In this document: positions 31,417 through 41,609 of the stretch, in pieces
Layout: each line of letters begins with the position of its first letter
Numbering within the stretch: position 1 is the first letter of the stretch
Source of the DNA: Limnomonas spitsbergensis
Lineage: Eukaryota > Chlorophyta > Chlorophyceae > Chlamydomonadales
Assembly: GCA_037349105.1 (NCBI GenBank)
Contig: JAYJMM010000068.1
Coordinates: 62,001 to 126,000, forward strand
Length of the DNA: 64,000 nt
Reading direction: 5' to 3'
Translations under genes and position numbers: made by a program
The notes under the pieces: generated by a model
Database searches by the model: none
Told to the model about the DNA's origin: nothing
The model's input: the letters and a program-made list of their open reading frames with translations, nothing else

Positions 31417-34400
31417 CATCCATTTACATACGAAACATGCCTCCATTAACTTACAGATATTGCCTCAATTTAATTGCAGAACATGTATCCATTCCTTACA
31501 GATCTTGCATCCATTTACTGACAGAACATGCATCTTTTAACTTACAGATCATGCCTCCATTTCATTACTGAACTAGCCTCCATTACCTTACTAACCTTAC
31601 AGCTCTTGCCTCGATTCACTTACATATCCTACCTCCATTAACTTGCAGATCGTGCCTCCATTAACTTAAAGCATTTGCCTTCATTAACGTACAGATCATG
31701 CCTCCATTACTTACAGATCTTACCTCCATTTACTTACTTAACCTGCCTCCATTAACTTACAGATGTTACCCCAATTTAATTGCAGAACATGTACCCATTA
31801 CTTACAGATCCTGCATCCATTTACTTACTAAACATGCCTCCATTAACGTACAGATCCTGCCTCCATTTAATTACTGAACCAGCCTCCATTAACTTACAGA
31901 TCTTGCCTCCATTTAATTTCTGAACCTGCCTCCATTACTTACAGATCTTGCATCCATTTACGTATTAAACATGCCACCATTAATTTACAGATCTTGCCCC
32001 AAATTAATTGCATATACTGCCTCCATTAACTTACAGATCTTGCATTCATTTACTGACAGAACATGCATCTATTAACTTACAGATCATGCCTCCATTTAAG
32101 TACTGAACCAGCCTCCATTACCTTACATATCCTACCTCCATTAACGTACAGATCATGCCTCCATTAACTTACAGCATTTGCCTTTAATAACTTACAGATC
32201 ATGCCTCCATTACTTACAGATCTTGCCTCCATTTACTTACTTAACCTGCCTCCATTAACTTACAGATATTGCCCCAATTTAATTGCAGAACCTGTATCCA
32301 TTACTTACAGATCTTGCCTCCATTTACTTACAGATCCTGCCACCATTTAATTACTGAACCAGTCTCCATTAAATTACAGATCCTGCCTCCATTTCATTAC
32401 TGAACTAGCCTCCATTAACTTACAGATCTTGCCTCCATTCACTTACATATCCTACCTCCATTAACGTACAGATCATGCCTCCATTAACTTACGGTATTTG
32501 CCTTCAATAACTTACAGATCATGCCTCCATTACTTACAGATCTTGCCTCCATTTACTTACTAAACCAGCCTCCATTAACTTACAGATCTTGCCCCAATTT
32601 AATTGCAGAACATGTACCCATTACTTACAGATCTTGCCTCCATTTACTTACTAAACATGCCTCCATTAACGTACAGATCCTGCCTCCATTTAATTACTGA
32701 ACCAGCCTCCATTAACGTACAGATCTTGCCTCCATTTCATTTCTGAATCTGCCTCCATTACTTACAGATCTTGCATCCATTTACTTATTAAACATGCCAC
32801 CTTTAACTTTCAGATCTTGCCCCAAATTAATTGCATAACCTGCCTCCATTAACTTACAGATCTTGCATCCATTTACTGACAGAACTTGCATCTATTAACT
32901 TACAGATCATGCCTCCATTTAAGTACTGAACCAGCCTCCATTACCTTACATATCCTACCTCCATTAACGTACAGATCATGCCTCCATTAACTTACAGCAT
33001 TTGCCTTCAATAACTTACAGATCATGCCTCCATTACTTACAGATCTTGCCTCCATTTACTTACTTAACCTGCCTCAATTACTTACAGATCTTGCCTCCAT
33101 TTACATACTAAACATGCCTCCATTAACTTACAGATATTGCCCCAATTTAATTGCAGAACCTGTATCCATTACTTTCAGATCCTGCATCCATTTACTGACA
33201 GAACTTGCCTCCATTAACTTACAGATCCTGCCTCCATTTAATTACTGAACCAGCCTCCATTAAATTACAGATCTTGCCTCCATTTCTTTTCTGAACCTGC
33301 CTCCATTACTTTCAGATCTTGCCTCCACTTACTTACTTAACCTGCCACCATTAACGTACAGATATTGCCCCAATTTAATTGCAGAACCTGTATCCATTAC
33401 TTACAGATCTAGCATCCATTTACTGACAGAACATGCATCTTTTAACTTACAGATCATGCCTCCATTTCATTACTGAACCAGCCTCCATTAACTTACAGAT
33501 CTTGCCTCTATTCACTTACATATCCTACCTCCATTAACGTACAGATCATACCTCCATTAACTTACGGTATTTGCCTTCAATAACTTACAGATCATGCCTC
33601 CATTACTTACAGATCTTGCCTCCATTTACTTACTAAACCTGCCTCCATTAACTTACAGATCTTGCCCCAATTTAATTGCAGAACATGTACCCATTACTTA
33701 CAGATCTTGCCTCCATTTACTTACTACACATGCCTCCATTAACGTACAGATCCTGCCTACATTTCATTACTGAACCAGCCTCCATTAACTTACAGATCTT
33801 GCCTCCATTCACTTACATATCCTACCTCCATTAACTTACAGATCATGCCTCCATTAACTTATAGCATTTGCCTTCATTAACTTACAGATCATGCCTCCAT
33901 TACTTACAGATCTTGCCTCCATTTACTTACTTCACCTGCCTCCATTAACTTACAGATGTTGCCCCAATTTAATTTTATAACATGTATCCATTACTTACAG
34001 ATCTTGCCTCCATTTACTTACTAAACATGCCTCCATTAACGTACAGATCTTGCATCCATTTAATTACTGAACCAGCCTCCATTAACTTACAGATCTTGCC
34101 TCCATTTAATTTATGAACCTGCCTCCATTACTTACAGATCTTGCATTCATTTACTTATTAACATGCCACCATTAACTTACAGATCTTGCCCCAAATTAAT
34201 TGCATAACATGTATCCATTACTTACAGATCTTGCATCCATTTACTGACAGAACATGCATCTATAAACTTACAGATCATGCCTCCATTTAATTACTGAACC
34301 AGCCTCCATTACCTTACAGATCTTGCCTCCATTCACTTACATATCCTACCTCCATTAACTTACAGATCATGCATCCATTTAATTACTGAACCAGCCTCCA

Positions 34401-34565
34401 TTACCTTACAGATCATGCCTCCATTACTTACAGATCTTGCCTCCATTTACTTACTTAACCTGCCTCCATTAACTTACATATCTTGCCCCAATTTAATTTC
34501 ATAACATGTATCCATTACTAACAGATATTGCCGCGTTTACTTACTAAACCTGCCTCCATTAACAG

Positions 34566-34640
34566 GCCCGTCAATGCCAACTTCAAGAAGCACTGCGTGG
34601 CATGGACAGTGAAGGATTTGTCTCAGCAGATGCGAGCATG
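34566..34640 (+). CDS. exon-like fragment at the satellite boundary
   Basis: Right after the last satellite monomer the sequence reads CATTAACAG (acceptor-like) and then switches to a GC-rich open frame whose third positions are mostly G or C. The frame reads PVNANFKKHCVAWTVKDLSQ and continues into the start of the 87-bp minisatellite. The base composition differs sharply from the satellite on the left. No protein family was recognised. A possible donor lies at the edge of the minisatellite (CAT|GTCTGA). It may belong to the same transcript as the exons at 43,505-44,156, with the minisatellite and nested transposons as intron content. That link is inference. Confidence 0.4.
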
Positions 34641-35085
34641 TCTGACATGTGTTCTTATTTCGATCTCAGGTGCCTGATGGTCTTCTGGTTTCGCTCACTC
34701 GCCTGTCCAGCCCTCTGATTGCGATCTCTGTTCTGACATGTGCTCTTATTTCGATCGCAGCTGATGGTCTTCTGGTTTCGCTCTCTCACCTGACCAGCCC
34801 TCTGATTTCGATCTCTGTTCTGACATGTGTTCTTATTTCGATCTCAGCTGATGGTCATCTGGTTTTGCTCTCTCACCTGTCCAGCCCTCTGATTTCGATC
34901 TCTGTCCTGACCTGTGTTCTTATTTCGATCTCAGCTGATGGTCTTCCGGTTTCGCTCTCTCACTTGTCCAGCCCTCTGATTTCGATCTCTGTTCTGACTT
35001 GTGTTCTTATTTCGATCTCAGCTGACGGTCATCTGGTTTCGCTCTCTCACCTGACCAGCCCTCTGATTTCGACCTCTGTTCTGAC
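34640..35085 (+). repeat. 87-bp minisatellite, left part (interrupted)
   Basis: About five copies of an 87-bp unit containing TTCTTATTTCGATCTCAG, then a GATGGTCTTCTGG segment and a CCAGCCCTCTGATTTCGATC segment. The unit is 29 codons long, so one frame stays open through the array, giving a 239-codon frame with a 29-residue period. A protein is unlikely because the open frame follows from the period. Each unit holds a strong 3' splice-site look-alike (pyrimidine tract plus CAG). The array is cut at GTTCTGAC and resumes at 42,887 with the same eight bases. Confidence 0.93.
35078..35085 (+). other. TSD of hAT-like element, left copy
   Basis: GTTCTGAC, repeated at 42,887-42,894. Removing the element and one copy restores a continuous 87-bp repeat unit. 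Confidence 0.88.
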
Positions 35086-35103
35086 CAAGGTAGCACAATA
35101 CGG
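35086..35103 (+). repeat. hAT-like TIR, left
   Basis: Eighteen bp matching the reverse complement of 42,869-42,886 at 16 positions. The terminal CAAGG fits the hAT end consensus. Confidence 0.85.
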
Positions 35104-35332
35104 CAAAAGCTGTTTCGTATCCGGAGCAGATCGCTGCTCCGCTCCGGATACGGCAATACTGCTCCGATCCGGCTCACCATGCAGGAATTTCTTTGCAGCC
35201 CTTCCGGGCGACATGACAGGCCATGCAATGATGCAACCCATGCACACTTGCGGCTTATACGCCTTTGGGGGCGGCTTCAGCATCCACTCGATAGTACGCA
35301 TACACAACATGTCCGATATAACTGAGGACATC

Positions 35333-35350
35333 CACTGTGAAGAATATCCA
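35333..35350 (+). repeat. CACTA-like TIR, left
   Basis: CACTGTGAAGAATATCCA; exact reverse complement of 42,073-42,090, preceded by TSD ATC (35,330-35,332). Confidence 0.92.
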
Positions 35351-35420
35351 CACTTTATACACGCTTAAGCACCCTTAACCAATAAGGACGCTTTAAAGCG
35401 GCTTTAAGGGGGCACCAATT
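35351..35420 (+). promoter_or_regulatory. left subterminal motif cluster of the CACTA-like element
   Basis: Several CTTAAG, CCCTTAACC, AATAAGGA and TTTAAAGCGGCTTTAAGG motifs are packed just inside the left TIR. They mirror the TTAAGG/ATAAGG motifs inside the right end. In CACTA elements such subterminal repeats bind the element's DNA-binding protein; that role is inferred here. Confidence 0.5.
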
Positions 35421-35783
35421 TGCCTCCCGATAGAGCGCTTCGCGCCTGCTGGTTGCTACGACATTTATATGTATCATGTTCAATTGAAATGGCCTATCCA
35501 AAAGCGCGTGTAGTGGTTGGTACCGTATGGGCTGCTACTGCGGTGTGCGCCCTTCCACGTGGTTGAGATAAACCCCGTAACTCTTCAATCGTCCACGCTT
35601 GGTTCGTTCAATCTTAAAAGCGCTTGATTCAGTATCAGAATGGGCTGTGATTGAGTAGAGAACAGTTCACAGCACGCCGAACTCGTTCAGGTCTTGCTAC
35701 GCAGCGACAACGGGAACTGCCGACGACGGAAAATCAAGAGCTTCAGCATCAGCAGGTTTGACTACAAATGCTCCGACTCGTGA
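35421..35783 (+). other. CACTA interior with no assignable gene
   Basis: Unique sequence of mixed composition. A short Gln-rich frame ends at TGA near 35,758-35,760 and an acceptor-like ACAG occurs near 35,668. Nothing here can be called a gene with confidence. Confidence 0.4.
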
Positions 35784-35881
35784 GGAGGTAACTCCTCCTC
35801 ATCATCATCAGCAGGTGCAGAAACAACGGCTGTTGCAACAACAGTACCAACAGTGGCAGACTGGCAGGTGCAGATGCTTGT

Positions 35882-35912
<31 letters not shown>

Positions 35913-35987
35913 CAGCAACAACGGCCATTGCCGTCTGCTGACTACCAGATGCACACTGGCATTTGCAGGTTCATGCACTCCCCATGA
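35784..35987 (+). CDS. poly-Ser / poly-Gln low-complexity frame with an in-frame TAG
   Basis: Between a TGA at 35,781 and a TGA at 35,985, one frame reads a Ser run, an Ala/Thr-rich stretch, DWQVQMLV, then six Gln, a TAG at 35,901-35,903, six more Gln, and RPLPSADYQMHTGIC. The CAG/CAA tract is a microsatellite. The TAG differs from CAG by one base. It could be part of a low-complexity activation-like region of an element gene, or non-coding microsatellite. No ATG lies at a sensible position, and an exon role is possible (AG|GTTCAT near its end). Confidence 0.25.
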
Positions 35988-36029
35988 AATACCAGACAAC
36001 ACTATGCATTCCCCCATGCAACTCCCCAT

Positions 36030-36555
36030 GCAATCCTATGCAGCTCTGGCAGGTCCTTGTAACTCTCCATGCACTTAATTGCACTTGCATGCATTATAAC
36101 CCCATGCCAACCTGAATGCAACCCCGAATCAATTGTGTGTGCCAGCCCCTGGTGACCCTAAAAACCCTATGTACATCCCGTATGCACCCCTCGTGCATCC
36201 CGCCCATACCAAACACCTTCCCATGTAGGTTGTATGCAAGACCCAGGCCTTCATGAGGTCTCCAAATGTCCGCGTTCAGGCAGCCAATACGGCGTCTGCA
36301 TCAAGGAATTAATGCGCAAGATGGAGGACTCCCAAGTCCCAACGAAAAGCTGACCACAGGGAAAGTGGAGCTGCTGGCACACTATGTGAGGGCGTCTTGC
36401 GCACGAGGGTGTATTTTTTTTGGGTTTCAGTTACGTTGCAGCCTACGGTCGAAATGCTTGGTGCATCTGTTCATAGGCCGGTCATCAATTTGTCCTTTCG
36501 TCGAAGCTGTGATATAGCCGGGCCATGCACGTGCCTACACTGACCGCGTTTCATA
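36030..36555 (+). other. CACTA interior without recognised gene
   Basis: This segment contains CATGCA-rich sequence (many ATGCA and CCCATG words, 36,000-36,250) followed by ordinary unique sequence. An 83-codon open frame at 36,266-36,517 has no recognisable domain and no codon signature. Confidence 0.4.
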
Positions 36556-36559
36556 TGTT

Positions 36560-36935
36560 TCCTTAGCTATCCTCCTGCCCCTGTCCTCTGATCCCCTTCC
36601 TGCTCTTGCCCCTGACCCATCATCCCCCACTTGCCCCTGCTCCCTTGCCCCCCTCATGCTCCTGTCCCTGCCCCCTTGTCCCCCTCCTGCTCTTGCTCCT
36701 GCCCCCCTGTCCCTGTCCCCTCATCACCCTCATGATCCATGTTCCTGCCCCCTTGTCCCCCTCCTGCTCATGTTCCTGCCCCCTCGTCCCCCTCCTGCTC
36801 ATGTTCCTGCCACCTCATCCCCCTCCTGCTCATGTTCCTGCCCCCTCGTCCCCTCCTGGTGCAGTCCCTGTCCCTCGTCCTCCTCATGCTCTTGCCCCTG
36901 CCCCTCGTCCCCTCCTGCTCCTGTCCCTGCCCCCT
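36560..36935 (+). repeat. polypyrimidine minisatellite
   Basis: An almost pure C/T tract with interspersed single G or A. It is built from CTCCTGCTCATGTTCCTGCC-like units of about 33 bp and shorter CCCCTGCCC pieces. The minus strand is G/A-rich. Open Pro/Leu/Cys-rich frames on the plus strand and Arg/Gly/Glu-rich frames on the minus strand are composition artefacts. Such tracts can form triplex (H-DNA) structures. Confidence 0.85.
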
Positions 36936-36939
36936 CGCT

Positions 36940-38110
36940 GCGTTTGGCAGGCTGCTGGGAGCGGCACCCCGTGCAACAGCGGCAACGGTGGCGGAAGTAA
37001 GAACCCCCGTCGTTGCGCTTGACTGTACGCTTGTAGGAGCACAGGGTGCAACATCAGCAATGGTGGCAGCAGAAGGGACCCCCCTCACTGCGCTTGGCAT
37101 GCCTTTGATAGTGGCACCCGGCGCGACAGCAGCAGTGGTGTCAGCTGCAAGGCCCCCCTGGTTTTGCTTGGCAGGCCACTGGGAGGGGCACCCGGCCAAA
37201 AGACAGCAGCGGTGGCAGATGCAAATCCCCCCTCGCTGCGCTTGACAGGCCGCTGAGAGCGGCACCCAGCGCAACAGCGGCAGCGGTGGCTGAAGCAGGG
37301 CCCTCCCTCGCTGCACTTGACAGGCTGCTGTGAGCGGCACCCAACACGACTGCAGCAGCAGTGGCAGCTGCAAGGCCCTCCTCGCTGCACTTGGCAGGCA
37401 GCTGGGAGCAGCAACCAGCGCAATAGCGGCAGCGGTGGCGGAGGCAGGGCCCCCCCTCGCTGCGCTTGACAGGCCGTTTGGAGCGGCACCCGGTGCAACA
37501 GTAGCAGCGGTGGCAGCAGCATGGCCTCCCTGGCTGGGCTTAAGAGGCGGTTGTGAGCGGCACCCAACGCAACAGCGGCAGCGGTGGTAACGGCAGGGAT
37601 CCCCCCCGCTGCACTTGGCAAGCAGCTGGGAGCAGCACCCGGCGAATCAGTGGCAGCGGTGGCAGCGACAGGCATCTTCCCCGTTGCGCTCTGCAGGCAG
37701 CTGGGAGCGGCACCCGGCGCAACAACAACAACGGTGGCAGCGACAGGGATTCCCCCCGCTACGCTTGGCAGGCAGCTAGGAGCGGCACCCGGCGCAACAG
37801 CGGCAGCGGTGGTAGCGACAGGAATCCCCGCCGCTGCGCTTGGCAGGCTGCTGGGACCGCCCCCCAGCGCAACAGTGGCAGTGGTGGAGGAAGCAGGCCC
37901 CCCCCTCGCTGCGCCTGACTGGCCGTTGCGCTTGGCTACTGCGCTTGGCAGGCAGCTGGGAGCGGCACACGGTGCAACAACGGCAGCAGTGGCAGCAACA
38001 GGGATCCCCCCCGCTGCGCTTGGGAGGCATGCACTTGGGAGCAACACCCGGCGCAACAGCGGCAGCGGTGGCAGCGACAGGATCCCCCTCAATGCGCTTG
38101 ACAGGCGCTT
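36940..38110 (+). repeat. ~75-bp GC-rich minisatellite (Ala-rich in several frames)
   Basis: About fifteen diverged copies of a 72-78 bp unit containing CGCTGCGCTTGGCAGGC, GGGAGCGGCACCCGG and CAACAGCGGCAGCGGTGG. The usual period is a multiple of three, so long frames stay open on both strands, including a 350-codon minus-strand frame rich in Ala/Pro/Leu. No non-repetitive domain flanks these frames, so they are not called as genes. Confidence 0.88.
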
Positions 38111-38393
38111 GACATTACTGCCAACATACGGAGACAATTAGTGATTGTAATGGTAAAGCTCTCTTACACAGACAATCCGATTGGCAATACACATGCTAAA
38201 AGGCTTGTGCCGGACTGCAGAAACTCGGCATAGTGTGCTCTCACATCATGTTCGTTGCAATCTGGTCAAGAGTTCTGCCGGGAATATTCTTACACTATAC
38301 AATCTCGAAGGCCATGCCATGACGTATGGTGGGACCATCGAAAGGCCATGTGCCATGTTTTGACTATTGTATCAATTACGTTACACATATTAA
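38111..38393 (+). other. unique spacer in CACTA interior
   Basis: Unique sequence between two tandem repeats. Short open frames show no domain or codon signature. Nothing further can be supported. Confidence 0.4.
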
Positions 38394-39203
38394 TTGATTG
38401 GCTTCTACTTTGCAGCGCATCTTTGCTGTGTTATCAATGGCTATTGGGCTACAATCTCCTACTTGTGCACCATTACACTACTACATGTATCCATGAAGGA
38501 ACCTCTTAACACAAGTGGGATGTAAAGGAAGCGACATTAATTGATTGGCTTCTACTTTGGAGTGCATCACTGCTGTGTTATCAATGGCTATTGGGCTACA
38601 ATCTCCTACTTGTGCACCATTACACTGCTACATGTATCCATAAAGGAACCTCTTAACATAAGTTAGCTGGAACGGCAGCGACATTGATTGGCTTCCACTT
38701 TGCAGCGCATCACTGATGTGTTATCAATGGCCTCTGGGCTAGTCCCCTACTAGTTCACCCTCCGACTACATGCATCCATGTAGGGACCTCATAACACAAG
38801 TTAGCTGGAACGGCAGCGATATTGATTGGCTTCCACTTTGCAGCGCATCACTCATGTGTTATCAATGGCCTCAGGGCTAGTCCCCTACTAGTTCACCATC
38901 CGACTACATGCTTCCATGAAGGGACCTCATAACACAAGTTAGTTGGAACGGCAGCGATATTGATTGGCTTCCACTTTGCAGCGCATCACTCATGTGTTAT
39001 CAATGGCCTCTGGGCTAGTCCCCTACTAGTTCACCATCCGACTACGGTACATGCATCCATGAAGGGACCTCATAACACAAGTTAGCTGGAACGGCAGCGA
39101 TATGGATTGGCTTCCACTTTGCAGCGCATCACTGATGTGTTATCAATGGCCTCTGGGCTACCTTAGTCCCCTACTAGTGCACCATCCGACTACATGTATC
39201 CAC
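38394..39203 (+). repeat. ~140-bp tandem repeat, six copies
   Basis: Unit starts, marked by TTGATTGGCTTC or its variants, lie at 38,394, 38,541, 38,684, 38,822, 38,960 and 39,103, giving spacings of 147, 143, 138, 138 and 143 bp. Each unit contains TTTGCAGCGCATCACT, TGTTATCAATGGC, a CTACATG-TATCCATGAAGG segment and GGAACGGCAGCGA. Later copies are more alike, which points to expansion toward the right. The array ends at the 3' end of the minus-strand gene at 39,174-39,524. Confidence 0.93.
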
Positions 39204-39524
39204 CCGGGCGTTGTTGGTGCAGACGACTTCATCAAAGATGTTGATATCCTCTTCCTTCATCCCCTTGGTAAGCTGGAACGGATAGGATCCCAGGTCTTCT
39301 GCACTGGAGAAGAGGCCACCCAGGCCAGAAGTAAACAGTTCCTCTGCGCTTTCAAAAAGCTCGACAACGTACTACCCGCTAAGCTTCATAAATTCTCCTA
39401 GCTCTGGGGCAGTCATCTTGGAAAACTGAGCCAGCAGCTCGGCAACGTCCAGGTAAAGACCCTCCACCACCTTAACGACCGTGACGTCGTCGTCGATTGA
39501 TGTCCACTCCCATACCCCTTTCAT
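39174..39524 (-). CDS. unknown acidic protein, interrupted by one in-frame TAG
   Basis: The minus strand reads as one 117-codon frame from ATG (39,522-39,524; MKGVWEWTSIDDD) to TAG at 39,174-39,176, with one internal TAG at codon 51 (39,372-39,374). Before the stop are DVTVVKVVEGLYLDVAELLA and MTAPELGEFMKLSG. After it are VVELFESAEELFTSGLGGLF, PFQLTKGMKEEDINIFDEVV and CTNNARVD. GC-rich third positions continue on both sides of the TAG, which suggests a nonsense mutation, a sequencing error or readthrough. The 3' end runs into the 140-bp repeat. The ATG lies in the left arm of the 52-bp palindrome, and the plus-strand gene from 39,782 is divergent to it. No family was recognised. The opposite strand also has an open frame, judged a shadow. 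Confidence 0.45.
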
Positions 39525-39569
39525 ACTTGACAAAAACACTGAATTCAGTGGTTTTGTCAAGTATGAAAG
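39518..39569. repeat. near-perfect 52-bp palindrome
   Basis: Centred on GAATTC (39,541-39,546), 25 of 26 base pairs match between the arms; the single mismatch is 39,536/39,551. Each arm reads CTTTCATACTTGACAAAA inward. There is no spacer, so it is a true palindrome rather than a stem-loop with a loop. It lies between two divergently oriented genes and overlaps the start of the minus-strand one. It could be a bidirectional regulatory or protein-binding site, a relic of a very short inverted-repeat element, or a fold-back junction. Confidence 0.92.
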
Positions 39570-39781
39570 AATTCACACGGTGTGGAACAAGGTGTGGACA
39601 CGTATTTGCTATGTGGTTCCACCACATGCACTTGCGCTAGCCTAACACAGCGCCTTGTTCTGCATTCGGTGTTTTAAATGATAGGCAGTAAAAGCTTAAG
39701 ATTATTCATCCACGCAGGCGACAATAACGGTTCCTGTCTCAAACCAGTCTTCCTAATTCGTCCCCCACCGACGTCCTTCGG

Positions 39782-41547
39782 ATGATCAAGGATGTCCTAT
39801 CCAAAACCACGGCCATTGTTTCTTACGAGCTATCACTTTCGATCAACGGAGAAGAGTGCACAGTGGATCCCCAGCAATTTGCCCAGCAGATATCGGACTT
39901 CTGTTGTGGTTCCAGCCACACTCTGGATTTCCTAGGGGATGCTTTCGTCGACGGGGAGCGGCCCTCTATTACTGTCAAGGCTGCGGTGAAGCTTGCACTG
40001 CGTAAGTAATGAAAGCTGCCAGATCAGATCTGAGTGAAACGTGCATGGCATTAGTTTATGGGTGTACTAAATATATTTATTCTCCGCAGTTCCCAAAGGC
40101 GACGCACTTCAGTGTGAGGGCCAGCAGAGCCGATCTCGCTCCCGCACGGGAGAGGCAACGACGACAAGGGACACGAAACCCTCTGCCAGGCGAGTAATAA
40201 GGCATCATTAGTACTAGGGAAACGTAGCTCGTGCTCAGGAGTTTCCTCTTAGTGAGTAAGACAATTATTTATCAGTATGGCATGATATACCGGTATATGA
40301 ACGATCATCTACTCTTCTCATCATGTATGTCTTCATTGTTACAGGAGCCACAAGATTGCAATCATGCTGACAGATAACTGCTGGCCAAGGGACGACGAAG
40401 GGTGAGTTTTACTTGCCACCTACTTCCATGCATGTGCTGGCATGCACAACCACGGTGGTGTGTTTGCATGCAAGCCCCAAAATGTCTGCCTTGCTCTGCA
40501 TGTAGGTTTTACCTTGCACTGAAAGGGTATGCATCAGAACAACAGGTATCAAATCCTGAAGGGGTCCGCCCCATGCGTGAGATCTTCGAGGGGATCATCT
40601 ATGCTGCCAAGAACGACGGCCCAGGTCACAACAACTGCAACACCTGACATTATCCCCGACGCACTGTCCGACTTGATGGCGGTGAGTTCCAGTTGTTGTG
40701 ACTTGTTTGATTGAAATGAGTTTCTACAAAGGTGGATCATGTATACCGTATTATCTGCTTTAATAGTTACACAACAAATAAACCATGTTGGCCTTAGAAA
40801 CTAGCATTTGTATGCTTTACAGAGAGCAAAAGCGAAGAGGACACTTACTTATCCAGAAGCAACACCGCCCACTGCCACGACAACAACTGCCCAGATGATT
40901 CAGCAAGCTCAGCCAACAGCCCATGCAGCCGCCGCACCACATCAGCCACCCCTGGCAGTTCTGGCAGCCGTTGCACCTGAACAAGCCATGGGACCTTTGG
41001 CAGTTCCAGAACCAGCCCAGGCAGATCGGGCAAGCAAGAAGGCGAAGAAAGGCAGGAAGGGGAAGGATTGTGTGATGCCAAATATTGAAATATGCCAAGC
41101 GCTTCCGATGCTGCTGCAACTGAGGTGGGAAAGAGGAGACAAGCCAACCTAGCAGCGAAGCGCCTTGGCCTTGGCCCGGGCGGCCCCGAGGCGGCGAAGG
41201 GTCACAAGATGGTCAGCCTCAAGTCCCTCAACACGGCGGACATGGCCGAGCATGTGGAACAGGTAAATGTTTTCCCCTCGCTTATCCTTGCGATATTTGT
41301 GTCTCTGATATTACTAGTGTGATTGGTGTGTCCTTGCTACTTGTTATAATTTCATCGCATATCTTGAAAAATGCATTTGCTGCCTCTTTGCTGCCTTCAG
41401 GATGATGACTCTTCTGGTGATGGGGCTAGGCGAAACCTACGTCCCCTTCAGAGACAGCAGTATGCTCTGATGAATGCTGGAGTAGCTGCTGCTGCTGAGG
41501 AGAATGGGTTTGGTGACTTGGAGGATGATGTGTCAGATAGTGAATAG
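39782..41547 (+). CDS. multi-exon gene of unknown function in the CACTA-like element
   Basis: Exons by splice signals and phase are 39,782-40,001 (MIKDVLSKTTAIVSYELSLS onward), 40,090-40,189, 40,345-40,401 (SHKIAIMLTDNCWPRDDEG), 40,506-40,681 (FYLALKGYASEQQ, MREIFEGIIYAAKNDG), 40,823-41,262 and 41,401-41,547. Introns are GT-AG except the second, which fits only as GC-AG (AG|GCGAGT). Exon 4 changes frame after KNDG, and exon 5 changes frame near 41,075-41,130, so two indels or misread splice sites are present. The C-terminal half has an Ala/Pro/Thr-rich linker, a basic patch (SKKAKKGRKGK), a conserved-looking KSLNTADMAEHVEQ segment and an acidic tail ending DLEDDVSDSE, then TAG. No domain was recognised. 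Position and polarity suit an element-encoded DNA-binding or accessory protein; this is inference. Confidence 0.5.
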
Positions 41548-41609
41548 TGGATCTTTTGCAAGAGGACATTCGGATATGATGTACTGAAATGAGTGTCGGC
41601 ATGCAGCTT

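Larger units (their letters stand above)
1..34565 (+). repeat. 23-bp satellite array with irregular higher-order modules
   Basis: The whole stretch is head-to-tail copies of a 22-24 bp monomer in one orientation. A typical monomer begins CCTCCATTAACTTACAGATC; common variants end in CTTG, CCTG, or TGAACCAG. The plus strand is C/T/A-rich with few G, so the strand asymmetry is strong and constant. Monomer variants recur in fixed order and form modules of roughly 3-7 kb. The marker variant containing GAACGTATAGATC recurs near 5,140, 9,260, 14,040, 20,675, 27,880 and 31,018. The array extends beyond the left edge and ends abruptly at a sequence that looks like a splice acceptor. The 60-123 codon open frames inside it are by-products of the repeat and no gene is called. 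CTTACAG in each monomer resembles a 3' splice site in the orientation of the downstream exon. Confidence 0.97.

Noticed and set aside
1..34565. Regular short repeats might be a CRISPR array
   Set aside because: The 23-bp units are directly adjacent with no unique spacers, run for 34 kb, and lie in a eukaryotic context without cas genes.
34649..35368. 239-codon frame across the 87-bp array as a membrane-like repeat protein
   Set aside because: The period is divisible by three, so openness is automatic. The frame runs through a transposon boundary (35,086) and then a second one (35,333), which shows it is not a real gene.
37085..38137. 350-codon Ala/Pro/Leu-rich minus-strand frame
   Set aside because: Produced by the 75-bp minisatellite; open frames exist in several frames and both strands, and no non-repetitive domain is attached.
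39102..39401. 99-codon plus-strand frame opposite the acidic gene
   Set aside because: It starts inside the 140-bp repeat. The minus strand has higher GC at third positions and a more protein-like composition, although the minus frame has one TAG, so this rejection is not certain.
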